DNA of 64,000 nt, taken from the NCBI RefSeq assembly GCF_013248975.1, contig NZ_JABRWH010000001.1:1550001-1614000 (forward strand), written 5' to 3'. Below, piece by piece: positions 1-9,092 of this stretch. The translations under genes and the position numbers were made by a program. The DNA is from Neobacillus endophyticus. GTDB taxonomy: Bacteria; Bacillota; Bacilli; Bacillales; Cytobacillaceae. Numbering within the stretch: the first letter of the stretch is position 1; every line of letters begins with the position of its first letter. The notes below the pieces were generated by a model. That model did no database searches, was not told the origin of the DNA, and saw only the letters and a list, made by a program, of their open reading frames with translations.

Positions 1-315
1 TTACAAGATACCGCCGATCAGCTTGGAATTGCGAAAAGCACTTATGCAGGATATGAATCAGGGTACCGTGAACCATCCCTCCAATCCTTATCCCAAATTG
101 CCAATTTATTTGAAACAACGGTTGATTATATATTAGGTCGAACAGAAGAAGACGATGCCCCCATTGAGCTTATAAACTTAATAAAAGACTCCGACCATAA
201 ACTTTCATTAGACGGAGAACTTTTGTCCAGGGATGAAATCATCGAGTTCGCTGCCTTCGTAAGAGCCAAAAGATCGTTAAAATCAGAAAATGCTTCAACT
301 GATACAGAAGAGTGA
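1..315 (+). CDS. XRE-family helix-turn-helix regulator, C-terminal part
   Basis: The reading frame is open from the first base of the window to a TGA at 313-315, so the start lies outside. The visible 104 residues begin inside an XRE/Cro helix-turn-helix: the segments DTADQLGIAKSTYAGYESG and PSLQSLSQIANLF are the recognition helix and the following helix, and TTVDYILGR is the usual end of the domain. The acidic tail is not diagnostic. It is probably a small cytoplasmic repressor or phage-type regulator; its target cannot be seen. A terminator follows directly. Confidence 0.85.
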   Translation, partial: LQDTADQLGIAKSTYAGYESGYREPSLQSLSQIANLFETTVDYILGRTEEDDAPIELINLIKDSDHKLSLDGELLSRDEIIEFAAFVRAKRSLKSENASTDTEE

Positions 316-320
316 AAATC

Positions 321-350
321 AGAGGGTGTGGTGTATACACCCTCTTTTTT
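321..350 (+). terminator. Rho-independent terminator of the XRE gene
   Basis: A perfect 9-bp stem (321-329 with 337-345) with a 7-nt loop runs into a T tract, 6 bases after the stop codon. Confidence 0.85.
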
Positions 351-390
351 GATGTTTATTTTGCTGTTTTCACCAAGATTGCTGTTTTTC

Positions 391-858
391 AAACAGAACG
401 GAACGGACTCTGATTCGGACACATTCGACTATGTATCCTACATACCTGTCCCAATAGACACCTCATTCGGACTCGTTCACCTGTTTTTCCTAAATACCTG
501 TCCCAATAGACACCTGATTCGGACTCGTTCACCTGTTTTTCCTAAATACCTGTCCCAATAGACACCTCATTCGGGCAGGTTCACCTGTTTTTCCTAAATA
601 CCTGTCCCAATAAACCTCTGATTCGGACACATTCGACTGTGTATCCTTCATACCTGTCCCAATAAACACCCGATTCGGACACATTCGTCTGTTTTTCCTA
701 AATACCTGTCCCAATAAACACCTCATTCGGACTCGTTCGTCTGTGTTTTCTACATACCCGTCCCAATAAACACCTGATTCGGACTCGTTCGCCTGTGTAT
801 CCTTCATACCTGTCCCAATAGACACCTGATTCGAACTCTTTTGCCTGTGTATCCAACA
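391..858. repeat. 52-bp tandem repeat (minisatellite), about 8.6 copies
   Basis: Eight head-to-tail units start at 443, 495, 547, 599, 651, 703, 755 and 807, spaced exactly 52 bp, and a partial unit precedes them (recognisable from about 409). Each unit begins TACCTGTCCCAATA, continues with CACCTGATTCGGAC, and ends in one of two variants (CTGTTTTTCCTAAA or CTGTGTATCCTTCA). Because 52 is not a multiple of three, all frames of the array look similar and long open frames arise by chance. There are no unique spacers, so it is not a CRISPR array. Confidence 0.9.
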
Positions 859-974
859 AAGCAGTCCTAACCGCAACAAAGAACGAAGAGGGCCTTATTT
901 TTTTAGCTGCGACAGAAATGTTGGGTGATCCAACCATAACCGCTGCCTATCCGCCAGTAAAAAACTCCCCTACA

Positions 975-2009
975 TCACCCAGATACCGCTTCCCGAACCC
1001 GTGGGGCTACCTCGGTGCCGAGCAGTTCAATTGCCCGCATGACATCTTCATGCGGCATCGTTCCTACTGGTACGTGAAGCATGAACCTTGTAACCCCTAC
1101 ATGGTTGTGAAGATGAATTATTTTTTCAGCAACAGTTTCTGGATCACCTACGTACAAGGCACCCTCAAAGCTTCTGGCAGCATCAAAGCTGGCACGGTCA
1201 TAATGTCCCCAGCCCCGCTCACGGCCAAGCACATTCATTGCGTGCTGGGTAGGCGGGAAAAATTTCTCTGCAGCTGTTTCTGTAGTATCAGCCACGAAAC
1301 CATGTGAATGGGTGGCAACCGCTAGCTTGGAAACATCATGACCAGCTTGCGCAGCCGCTCTCTTATAGAGCTGAACCAGGGACGCAAACTGCAACGGACG
1401 GCCGCCAATAATAGCTAAAACGAGCGGGAGTCCGAGCATGCCTGCCCGAACAACCGATTGGGGTGTCCCGCCGCTGCCAATCCAAACAGGTAAAGGATTC
1501 TGAACAGGCCTCGGATAAACACCAAGATTATGTATAGACGGCCGATGCTTGCCGCTCCAAGTCACTTTCTCGGAGCCACACAGTTGCAATAGTAAATCAA
1601 GCTTTTCATCAAACAACTCATTATAGTCATTTATATCGTAGCCAAACAGTGGAAAGGACTCGATAAAGGACCCGCGCCCCGCCATAATCTCTGCCCGGCC
1701 ATTTGATAGGCCATCCACCATCGCAAATTGTTCAAAGACACGAACTGGATCATCCGAAGATAGGACAGTAACCGCACTGGTCAGGCGTATCCGCTTTGTC
1801 TGTGATGCTGCCGCTGCCAATAAAACAGCCGGTGCTGAGGCCGCATAATCCTTTCGGTGATGCTCACCCACACCAAAAACGTCCAGACCCACTTGGTCAG
1901 CAAGGACAATTTCCTCCACCACTTCACGCAATCGCTGCGCATGACTGATGACTACCCCGGTCCGAACATCCGGCGTTGTCTCAACAAACGTCGTCACACC
2001 AATTTCCAA
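975..2009 (-). CDS. LLM-class flavin-dependent oxidoreductase (luciferase-like monooxygenase)
   Basis: The 344-residue protein has the bacterial-luciferase-like TIM-barrel pattern: GLDVFGVGEHH near residue 45, RIRLTSAVTVLSSDDPVRVFEQ near 75-95, the family hallmark GRAEIMAGRGSFIESFPLFG near 105, and PVWIGSGGTPQSV near 175. Such enzymes use reduced flavin to oxidise small organic substrates; the substrate here is unknown. The start is TTG at 2009, because a GGGAGG ribosome site lies 8 bases upstream; the nearby ATG at 2014-2016 is out of frame. It is a single gene on its strand, with no flavin reductase beside it. Confidence 0.9.
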   Translation of the reverse strand: MEIGVTTFVETTPDVRTGVVISHAQRLREVVEEIVLADQVGLDVFGVGEHHRKDYAASAPAVLLAAAASQTKRIRLTSAVTVLSSDDPVRVFEQFAMVDGLSNGRAEIMAGRGSFIESFPLFGYDINDYNELFDEKLDLLLQLCGSEKVTWSGKHRPSIHNLGVYPRPVQNPLPVWIGSGGTPQSVVRAGMLGLPLVLAIIGGRPLQFASLVQLYKRAAAQAGHDVSKLAVATHSHGFVADTTETAAEKFFPPTQHAMNVLGRERGWGHYDRASFDAARSFEGALYVGDPETVAEKIIHLHNHVGVTRFMLHVPVGTMPHEDVMRAIELLGTEVAPRVREAVSG

Positions 2010-2249
2010 AATTCATTCCTCCCAGATCAATAAAAAACTTTATTATTAGTATCCCTTTATTTTATCTCAAATTACTTGCTTTTGTTTTTCAAAAAGCTTT
2101 ATTTCGCGATTGCCTAACTTAAATGTAGCTCAAAGCCGTTTTCCTGTCTCGTTTAGCGCACGTTTCTCGCAACTTATCTCCCTTTTATCTCAATTAACAA
2201 CAAAAATGCTTGAATCAAAGCTTCAAGCAATTTTATTAGGAAATCCTAT

Positions 2250-2400
2250 TTATCGGCGGCCCGCCTTCTTTTTAAACATCCAAGGAGACCCTATCATGGA
2301 CCCAATCAGGATCAATAAACACCAGCCAACTGCCCACCAAATACGTCCGATGTTCCATGTGAAACAATTCTCCCATTTGAAATTACGGCAATGACGAAAA
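2250..2400 (-). pseudogene. C-terminal remnant of a small membrane protein
   Basis: One minus-strand frame is open for about 50 codons with a stop at 2250-2252 and reads as a hydrophobic tail (WWAVGWCLLILIGSM) ending in a basic cluster (FKKKAGRR), typical of the last transmembrane helix of a membrane protein. It has no start and meets an upstream stop at the junction with the neighbouring regulator remnant. The parent family is not identified; a SdpI-like protein is only one possibility. Confidence 0.35.
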
Positions 2401-2491
2401 CCCTATAGGGGATGACTTCGGATTTGGACTGGAACGAATATTAGATGGAATCAAACATTATCTTTTAACAAAAAAAGCAGAAAAAGAATAA
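2381..2491 (+). pseudogene. C-terminal remnant of a TetR/AcrR-family regulator
   Basis: The frame ending at TAA 2489-2491 encodes about 36 residues including ENPIGDDFGFGLERILDGI, which matches the usual end of TetR-family ligand-binding domains (FxFGLxxILDGI). No DNA-binding domain or start codon precedes it, so only the tail survives. It abuts the opposite-strand membrane remnant, suggesting a deletion scar in which a regulator/transporter pair was lost. Confidence 0.55.
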
Positions 2492-2498
2492 ACAAAAA

Positions 2499-2528
2499 AA
2501 GCCTCTCTTTCGACTAAAAGAGAGGCTT
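2499..2528. terminator. Bidirectional terminator
   Basis: A 12-bp perfect stem (2499-2510 with 2517-2528) has A/T tracts on both sides. It lies between the TetR remnant and the convergent cyclic-di-GMP gene and can serve both. Confidence 0.85.
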
Positions 2529-2536
2529 AAATAGCT

Positions 2537-4972
2537 TTACCGGATCTTAGATAGGAATTGTTTCTTCATCACAATAGACATTTCATCTGCCGAGATTGGC
2601 CGGCTAAAATAATAGCCTTGTGCTTCGTTACAGCGCCGTTGCTGAAGGAACTCAAGCTGTTGGACCGTCTCCACACCTTCGGCAATTACCTTTAATTCCA
2701 GATTGTGGGCCATATTAATAATGGTATCGACAAGAGAAGCATCTTTAAAATCAGTAAATATATTTTTGGTGAAGGTCTGGTCAATCTTTAATGTATCGAT
2801 CGGGAAAGTTTTTAGATAGCTCAAGGAAGAGTAACCTGTTCCAAAATCATCAATCGATAAATAAATCCCCATATCTTTTAATTTATGCATGGTCGTAATC
2901 GCATGCTTTGAGTCCTGGATAATGCTTTCCGTCAGCTCAAGCTCCAGAAATTTGGGTTCAAGTTCGGTTTCCTTTAATACTTTATGAATAACTTCAATTA
3001 GATTGCTATGCTGGAATTGGCGAGAAGACATATTGACTGCCATTCTTATTGGCGGAAACCCTTCCAACTGCCAGGATTTATTTTGGCGGCATGCTTCATA
3101 AAGCACCCACTCGCCAATCGGAATGATTAATCCAGTTTCCTCTGCCAATGGGATAAAATCGGCAGGAGAGATATTCCCCATTTCCGGATGCTGCCATCGG
3201 ATCAGAGCTTCTACCCCAATTAATTTCCCTGAGATGACATTCACCTGCGGCTGGTAATAGAGCTTAAATTCTTTGCGCTCCAATGCTTTTCGAAGACCGA
3301 TCTCCATCTGCAACTTTTTCGAAACAATTTCATTCATTTCCGGTGTGTAAAACTGAAAACTATTTTTCCCTTGCTCCTTGACACGATACATAGCTGTGTC
3401 AGCATTTTTGATTAAAGTATCTTTATCCTGGCCATCTGACGGATATAAAGAAATTCCGATCGATGGTGTCACAAACATCTCGTGTTCATTCAACACAAAC
3501 GATTGATTAAATAAAAGCAGGATAAGCTTAGCTTTTTTAGATACTTCTTCAGAAGATGTATTCGGAAGGAGGACAATAAATTCATCCCCGCCCTGGCGGC
3601 AAACGGTATCCGATCTGCCCACACAGGCTTGAATTCTTTGTGCCGCCTCCACTAACAATTGATCACCGACCGCATGTCCCAAGGTGTCATTAATAAACTT
3701 AAAACGATCCAAATCTATAAACATAATGCCAATTGTCTGATTATGTTCCGTTTCCTGCTCTAGTGCCTGAGTAATCCGGTCATTTAATAAATGCCGATTA
3801 GGTAATCCTGTTAAAGGATCAAGATAGACCATTTGATTGATTTTTTCATCTGCCAGTTTTCGTTCCGTCACATCTCGGATGATACTGCTAAAGAACATGT
3901 TTCCATGCTCCTGCCAACTGGATAGTGAAAGCTCAACTGGAAATTCACTTCCGTCCTTCCTTAGACCATGCATTTCCAGTGTTTTCCCGATCACTTGTGG
4001 TTTCCGGGTAGTTACATATCGCTGCATTCCTTTTCGATGTGCTTCTCTATATCGTTCGGGTACAATGATTTGGAGATTTTGCCCAATGACCTCTTTTTCC
4101 TCATATCCAAAAATAGTTTGAGCTCCCTTATTCCATAAAACAATCGATCCCTTACAATCAGCTATGATAATAGCATCGTTTGCAGACTCTATTAGCGAGT
4201 GAAACTTTCTTTCCGATTCTATCGATTGTGACTCAAATTGTTTGTCAATAATGGTTCCAATAAAAACCAAGCCCAATATGATCAATATTCCTATTCCAAT
4301 AGAATAGGCTAAGAGCGTACTGCCATATGGCGATCCTGGGGAACTTAAAAAATGTGGATACACCTGAAAATGGGCAGCAGACATTCCGGTGTAATGCATA
4401 CCGGTTATAGCAATCCCCATTATAAGGGCACTAACAGTTTTCTTCCGCCATATTCTTGGGATATGGGCATTTTGACTGACGAAAAACAATAGATAGATAG
4501 CCACTAAAGAGGTGATAAAGGCAATGATCGCAGAAAGAGTCACTATAAGTGGGTTATAATGGATGACCGCCCGCATCTCCATCGCTTTCATTCCTATGTA
4601 ATGCATAGAAACGATTCCGATCGCAATAAAAAGGGCACTTAGAAGGGCTTGTGCTTTCCTCTTAGAAAATACACTCATAATATATAAAGCCAAGCCTGAA
4701 GAAATAATGGCAGGAATAATCGAAACAATGACCAATGTTACATTGTACATAACGGGAATGGACAAATGGAAGGCCAGCATGGCGATGAAATGCATGGACC
4801 ATATTCCCAAACCCATTGCAAAGGCACCAGTAATAAGCCATATATACCGAACATTACCTTTTGCTTTATTTATTCGAATTCCAAGATTAAGTGCCACATA
4901 TGAATCCACAATGGCGATTATGATCGAAAAAAGAACCAGGGGTAAATAGTAAGTACTCGAGACGTTCTCCAT
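2537..4972 (-). CDS. MHYT-PAS-GGDEF-EAL cyclic-di-GMP signalling protein (YkoW/DgcW-like)
   Basis: 811 residues. Residues about 1-245 form a seven-helix MHYT sensor with three motifs (MHFIAM, MHYIGM, MHYTGM); a PAS domain follows at about 255-375, then GGDEF at about 380-545 with an intact GGDEF signature, then EAL at about 560-800. The EAL part keeps the residues expected for phosphodiesterase activity: EAL itself, NMSSRQF, ELTES, DDFGTGYSS, KIDQ and EGVE. The position of the allosteric RxxD site reads GRSD, so product inhibition of the cyclase may be lost. Domain order and length match the B. subtilis membrane protein YkoW (DgcW). It lies alone between a terminator and a non-coding region. 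The GGAGG ribosome site is about 13 bases from the ATG. Confidence 0.93.
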   Translation of the reverse strand: MENVSSTYYLPLVLFSIIIAIVDSYVALNLGIRINKAKGNVRYIWLITGAFAMGLGIWSMHFIAMLAFHLSIPVMYNVTLVIVSIIPAIISSGLALYIMSVFSKRKAQALLSALFIAIGIVSMHYIGMKAMEMRAVIHYNPLIVTLSAIIAFITSLVAIYLLFFVSQNAHIPRIWRKKTVSALIMGIAITGMHYTGMSAAHFQVYPHFLSSPGSPYGSTLLAYSIGIGILIILGLVFIGTIIDKQFESQSIESERKFHSLIESANDAIIIADCKGSIVLWNKGAQTIFGYEEKEVIGQNLQIIVPERYREAHRKGMQRYVTTRKPQVIGKTLEMHGLRKDGSEFPVELSLSSWQEHGNMFFSSIIRDVTERKLADEKINQMVYLDPLTGLPNRHLLNDRITQALEQETEHNQTIGIMFIDLDRFKFINDTLGHAVGDQLLVEAAQRIQACVGRSDTVCRQGGDEFIVLLPNTSSEEVSKKAKLILLLFNQSFVLNEHEMFVTPSIGISLYPSDGQDKDTLIKNADTAMYRVKEQGKNSFQFYTPEMNEIVSKKLQMEIGLRKALERKEFKLYYQPQVNVISGKLIGVEALIRWQHPEMGNISPADFIPLAEETGLIIPIGEWVLYEACRQNKSWQLEGFPPIRMAVNMSSRQFQHSNLIEVIHKVLKETELEPKFLELELTESIIQDSKHAITTMHKLKDMGIYLSIDDFGTGYSSLSYLKTFPIDTLKIDQTFTKNIFTDFKDASLVDTIINMAHNLELKVIAEGVETVQQLEFLQQRRCNEAQGYYFSRPISADEMSIVMKKQFLSKIR

Positions 4973-5490
4973 AGGATGTATTTTACCTCCAGCCAGTTAT
5001 CAAATACTGCCGCTTTAGGATTGGTTTAATAGTATAAAAATCTCGTAGAGGTTAACCGCCACTTTCACCATTCCACATCCCCCAAAAAGGCTGTATCTCT
5101 TTATTGTTTAGTAAATTTATACTACAGGATTATACTAAAAAAATAAACCTTTTGTAACGGAATTTTAAGAGGATTTTAACAAATCAACCAATGTAAAATT
5201 TACCATTCTTATGATTATCTCTTTTTGATTTTCTCCGAAAAATTAACTTTCCTCAAAACGCGCATTTAAATCAGAATTAATTGAATTTACCTTCATATTT
5301 TTCAAAAAATGTATTCAATTCGCGTACTTTTTTCTAGTATTGTCCATACGACTATGTTAAAATAAGTTCACAATTTTAATAAGGGAGTTTGAAAGGTGCC
5401 AGAGCCCTTATCTGTTAAGGAAATGGTACTAGATCAGCTTCTTTTCGCCAGCCCTTTCGACTGGCTGTCATAAAAGAGGAGGAATTAAAA
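4973..5490. other. Non-coding region upstream of the malic enzyme
   Basis: No gene is seen. A short GC-rich stem (GCCAG at 5450 pairing with CTGGC about 15 bases on) lies just upstream of the malic-enzyme ribosome site and might be a leader structure. A promoter probably lies near 5335-5370, but no convincing boxes were found. Confidence 0.4.
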
Positions 5491-6906
5491 TTGTCAACCA
5501 AAACAGGCTCAAGTACACATATTATTATACGGTTGCAATTGGATGTAGAAATTTTTTCATTTGCTGAAATTGTCAGCTGCATTAGTGCAGCTGGAGGGGA
5601 CATCATTGGAGTGGATGTCATTTCCTCAAATAAAACCCAATCCATTCGTGATATTACGATCAATATTCATGGTGTAAAACAAAGAGAACTTATTTGTGAG
5701 CTGTTGCCAAAGCTGAAGGGTGTTAAGGTATTACAGGTTTCTGACCGCACGTTTATTATGCATCTCGGCGGAAAGATTGAGACAGCACTGAAAACGAAAA
5801 TTAAGAGCCGAGAGGATTTGGCAAGGGTTTATACACCAGGTGTTGCCAATGTTTGTACGGCGATTGCAGAGGAACCTGAAAAGGCTTATACCTTAACCAT
5901 TAAGCGGAATACAGTGGCTGTCATTTCGGACGGGACTGCCGTTCTTGGTCTTGGAAATATCGGTCCATTTGCCGCTATGCCCGTAATGGAAGGGAAATCC
6001 ATGCTCTTTAAGCAAATGGCCAACATTGATTCCTTTCCGATCTGTTTAGACACACAGGATACGGAAGAAATTATTCGTACCATTAAAGCAGTCGCTCCCG
6101 CATTCGGGGGAATCAATTTAGAAGATATCGCCGCACCACGTTGCTTTGAAATTGAAAAGAGACTGAAAGAAGAGCTCGATATCCCTGTTTTCCATGACGA
6201 TCAGCATGGAACGGCTGTTGTTCTTTTAGCAGGGCTTTTAAACGCCTTGAGAATTACGAATAAGAAGATTGAAGATATTAAAGTTGTTCTTACGGGAATC
6301 GGTGCAGCAGGAATATCCTGTTCTAAAATACTTTTATCTGCCGGTGTACGGAATATTATCGGGGTGGACAAGCTGGGTGCCATTCATCGTGACGTTCAAT
6401 ATGAAAATGAACATTGGAATGAATATGCACAGCTGACAAATCCGGATAACTTAAAAGGGACATTATCCGAAGTAATTACTGGAGCAGATGTCTTTATCGG
6501 TGTTTCGGCACCTGGCCTATTAACAGTCGAAGATGTCAAAACAATGGCTAAGGATCCAATCGTATTTGCGATGGCAAACCCTATGCCGGAAATTGACCCT
6601 GAATTGGCAGAGCCATATGTTCGAGTTATGGCTACAGGCCGGTCCGATTATCCAAATCAAATCAATAATGTTCTTTGCTTCCCTGGAATTTTCCGCGGGG
6701 CACTTGATTGCCGCGCAACTGAAATTAACGAGGAAATGAAGTTGGCAGCGGCCAAAGCCATTGCATCCGTTGTCTCAGATGAAGAACTAAGTGAGTCCTA
6801 TATTATCCCTAGTGTGTTCAACGACAAGGTTGTGGAGCTTGTACGCGCAGCTGTCGTAAAAGCTGCTCAGCATACAGGAGTCGCCCGAAAAGATCCGCGT
6901 AGTTAA
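5491..6906 (+). CDS. NAD(P)-dependent malic enzyme with N-terminal ACT domain
   Basis: 471 residues: an ACT-type regulatory domain (about 1-80), then the malic enzyme catalytic core. The tyrosine loop ARVYTPGVA is near 110, VAVISDGTAVLGLGNIG near 135, the metal-binding segment VFHDDQHGTAVV near 230, and the Rossmann loop LTGIGAAG near 270. It oxidatively decarboxylates malate to pyruvate in the cytoplasm. The ACT domain suggests allosteric control, possibly by an amino acid (inference). The TTG start at 5491 is chosen because GAGGAGG lies just upstream. mqo, another malate-oxidising gene, lies 13 kb away. Confidence 0.95.
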   Translation: MSTKTGSSTHIIIRLQLDVEIFSFAEIVSCISAAGGDIIGVDVISSNKTQSIRDITINIHGVKQRELICELLPKLKGVKVLQVSDRTFIMHLGGKIETALKTKIKSREDLARVYTPGVANVCTAIAEEPEKAYTLTIKRNTVAVISDGTAVLGLGNIGPFAAMPVMEGKSMLFKQMANIDSFPICLDTQDTEEIIRTIKAVAPAFGGINLEDIAAPRCFEIEKRLKEELDIPVFHDDQHGTAVVLLAGLLNALRITNKKIEDIKVVLTGIGAAGISCSKILLSAGVRNIIGVDKLGAIHRDVQYENEHWNEYAQLTNPDNLKGTLSEVITGADVFIGVSAPGLLTVEDVKTMAKDPIVFAMANPMPEIDPELAEPYVRVMATGRSDYPNQINNVLCFPGIFRGALDCRATEINEEMKLAAAKAIASVVSDEELSESYIIPSVFNDKVVELVRAAVVKAAQHTGVARKDPRS

Positions 6907-6922
6907 ATAATAATAGTTTTAA

Positions 6923-6961
6923 AAAAATGTCTGGGTGATTCGAATGAAACCAGACATTTTT
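6923..6961 (+). terminator. Terminator of the malic enzyme gene
   Basis: A 12-bp stem (6923-6934 with 6950-6961) is followed by T residues, 16 bases after the stop codon. Confidence 0.85.
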
Positions 6962-7342
6962 TTATAACAAAACCATGACTCGCTTAAGGGGACGGCAGAG
7001 GTTCGCGAATTGAATACAAAATATTGATTTTTTGATATTTTCAGTCTATAATTCAAAATATGGTGCGCACATTGCGTATTATGATATATTGTTCAGAGGA
7101 GGTGTTGTGTTACGGACATTTGCAGTAAAGCTATTACTCTCTCATCGCCAAAAGATCAAAGACTTCTTCAAAAAGGAGCACGTTGAGAGAATTAGGGGGG
7201 ATTTTTTATCGATTTTTATGAAAACGTTTTATTTTGTTTACGCTAACTAACAGCCAAACGAATACAAGGTAGGTCTATAGATTCGTTATTAAGAACTATT
7301 CTTCTATCTTTTTTACTACATAACATGAGAGGAGCAAAATAT
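6962..7342 (+). other. Leader region of the APC permease with a doubtful small ORF
   Basis: This stretch holds a possible sigma-54 promoter (7061-7075) and a GTG-started frame of 47 codons (7107-7250) placed only 3-4 bases after AGAGGAGG. That peptide resembles nothing known to me and the spacing is poor, so it is not annotated as a gene. Confidence 0.3.
7061..7075 (+). promoter_or_regulatory. Possible sigma-54 promoter upstream of the APC permease
   Basis: TGG at 7061 and TTGC at 7072 give the obligatory GG-N10-GC spacing, but the -24 hexamer is TGGTGC instead of TGGCAC, so this may be chance. Transcription would start near 7087. A sigma-54 activator gene lies convergently downstream (9093-10514). 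Confidence 0.35.
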
Positions 7343-8971
7343 TTGAAAAATTTGCAACGCAGGATGGGTACTTTTTCGTTAACAATGGTAGGATTGGGAT
7401 CTATTATTGGATCAGGTTGGTTATTCGGAGCATGGCGAGCTGCACAAATAGCTGGGCCGGCAGCAATTTTCTCGTGGATTATTGGGATGATTGTTATCTC
7501 GTTTATTGCTCTTTCATACAGTGAACTTGGAGCCATGTTCCCTGAAGCCGGAGGGATGGTAAGATACACGCAATACTCTCATGGTTCTTTTGCCGGATTT
7601 CTAGCGGCCTGGGCCAATTGGATTGCCATCGTTTCTGTTATTCCAGTGGAGGCAGTAGCATCTGTCCAATATATGAGTTCATGGCCGTGGAAATGGGCAC
7701 AGTGGACACATAGTTTAGTAGCAAATGGAAGCCTTACTGGAAGAGGTTTGGCTATTGCCTCTGTATTAATAATTATCTACTTTTTCTTAAATTACTGGAC
7801 TGTCAGTTTGTTTTCAAAGGCTAATTCCCTTATTACTGTCTTTAAAATCATTATTCCCGGACTTACGATTGGTTCTCTTTTATTCGCAGGTTTTCATGCA
7901 GCGAACTTTACGTCTGCTGGCAGTATCGCCCCTAATGGCTGGGCCAGTGTTCTCACGGCTGTAGCGACTTCTGGCATTGTTTTTGCTTTTAATGGTTTTC
8001 AAAGTCCGATTAATATGGCCGGAGAAGCCAAAAATCCTGCCCGTTCTATTCCTTTTGCGGTTCTTGGCTCCCTTTTAATTGCAACTGTTATCTATGTATT
8101 CTTGCAAATTGCTTTTATAGGAGCAGTTAACCCTTCTATGATTGCATCAGGATGGCATCATTTAAATTTCAATTCACCTTTTGCCGACTTAGCGCTTTCT
8201 TTAGGCATAAACTGGTTAGTGATTCTGCTTTACTCGGATGCTTTTATCTCACCTTCCGGGACAGGCATTACGTACACTGCCACAACAGCACGAATGATTT
8301 ATGGGATGGAACAGAACAAGTACTTACCAAGCATTTTCGGAAAACTACACCCTATATATGGTATCCCGCGTCAAGCCATGTTTTTAAACTTAGGCGTAGC
8401 ATTCTTGTTTCTCTTCCTATTTAGAGGCTGGGGAGTATTGGCCGAAGTTATTTCAGTAGCTACGTTGATCTCTTATATTACCGGACCAGTTACAGTTATG
8501 TCATTAAGACGAACAGGAGCAAACTTGTACCGTCCGTTACGTCTAAAAGGATTAAATGTGATTTCACCGCTTGGATTTATTTTTGCCTCTTTAGTTATGT
8601 ATTGGGCAAAATGGCCGTTAACAGGTGAAGTACTGTTGATCATCATCATCGGCCTTCCTATCTACTTTTATTATCAAGCAAAAGTAAAATGGAAAGGATT
8701 CCGTCAAAACTTCATGGGCGGACTTTGGATGGTTTTTTACCTGTTAAGTATGATGATCGTTTCTTACATTGGCAGTGAAAAGTTTGGCGGGCGTAACATC
8801 CTTCCATTCGGCTGGGATATGGTTTTCATAGCCTTTATGTCTCTCTTGTTCTATAGCTGGGCAGTCAAGAGCGGATTTAAAACAGACTATTTTGAACAAG
8901 GACAAAAAGTTAACGACGACTTAAGATCAAGAGAAAATAGCACCTCATCAGATAAAAGAAACGCCATTTAA
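7343..8971 (+). CDS. APC-family amino-acid permease
   Basis: 542 residues with about 12-14 hydrophobic helices. The first helix has the APC motif TMVGLGSIIGSGWLFG (about residues 11-26), the second segment is followed by SYSELGAMFPEAGGMVRY, and GEAKNPARSIPFAV (about 230) is the conserved cytoplasmic loop of amino-acid permeases. It should import an amino acid through the cytoplasmic membrane; similarity to the B. subtilis YveA/YbeC type is from memory. The TTG at 7343 is the likely start, since AGAGGAG lies 8 bases before it; the in-frame ATG at 7325 precedes that ribosome site. The charged C-terminal tail is cytoplasmic. Monocistronic, with its own terminator. Confidence 0.92.
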   Translation: MKNLQRRMGTFSLTMVGLGSIIGSGWLFGAWRAAQIAGPAAIFSWIIGMIVISFIALSYSELGAMFPEAGGMVRYTQYSHGSFAGFLAAWANWIAIVSVIPVEAVASVQYMSSWPWKWAQWTHSLVANGSLTGRGLAIASVLIIIYFFLNYWTVSLFSKANSLITVFKIIIPGLTIGSLLFAGFHAANFTSAGSIAPNGWASVLTAVATSGIVFAFNGFQSPINMAGEAKNPARSIPFAVLGSLLIATVIYVFLQIAFIGAVNPSMIASGWHHLNFNSPFADLALSLGINWLVILLYSDAFISPSGTGITYTATTARMIYGMEQNKYLPSIFGKLHPIYGIPRQAMFLNLGVAFLFLFLFRGWGVLAEVISVATLISYITGPVTVMSLRRTGANLYRPLRLKGLNVISPLGFIFASLVMYWAKWPLTGEVLLIIIIGLPIYFYYQAKVKWKGFRQNFMGGLWMVFYLLSMMIVSYIGSEKFGGRNILPFGWDMVFIAFMSLLFYSWAVKSGFKTDYFEQGQKVNDDLRSRENSTSSDKRNAI

Positions 8972-8990
8972 TCTTTTTAATCTGAAAATA

Positions 8991-9040
8991 TACCTGACTC
9001 AAAAAGCTGCTGCATGCCGGCTCAATTGAGTCAGGTATTT
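8991..9040 (+). terminator. Terminator of the APC permease gene
   Basis: A 12-bp stem (8991-9002 with 9026-9037) is followed by a long T tract. Confidence 0.9.
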
Positions 9041-9092
9041 TTTTTTAGGTTCAAGACCTCCACCTTTTTGAAATTTCCCGTGCAACTCAGTC

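Noticed and set aside
391..858. CRISPR array
   Set aside because: Units are contiguous 52-bp repeats without unique spacers, and no cas genes are in the window.
529..937. Two minus-strand repeat proteins of 116 and 79 aa
   Set aside because: They arise from the minisatellite read in different frames; 52 is not a multiple of 3 and no ribosome site precedes them.
918..1307. 129-aa plus-strand ORF
   Set aside because: Antisense to the well-supported flavin oxidoreductase and without a ribosome site.
2110..2394. 94-aa plus-strand ORF
   Set aside because: Lies over opposite-strand remnant sequence and has neither a ribosome site nor recognisable content.
7032..7250. 72-aa ORF upstream of the APC permease
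   Set aside because: Only the GTG at 7107 is near a ribosome site, and the spacing is too short; the sequence is unfamiliar.
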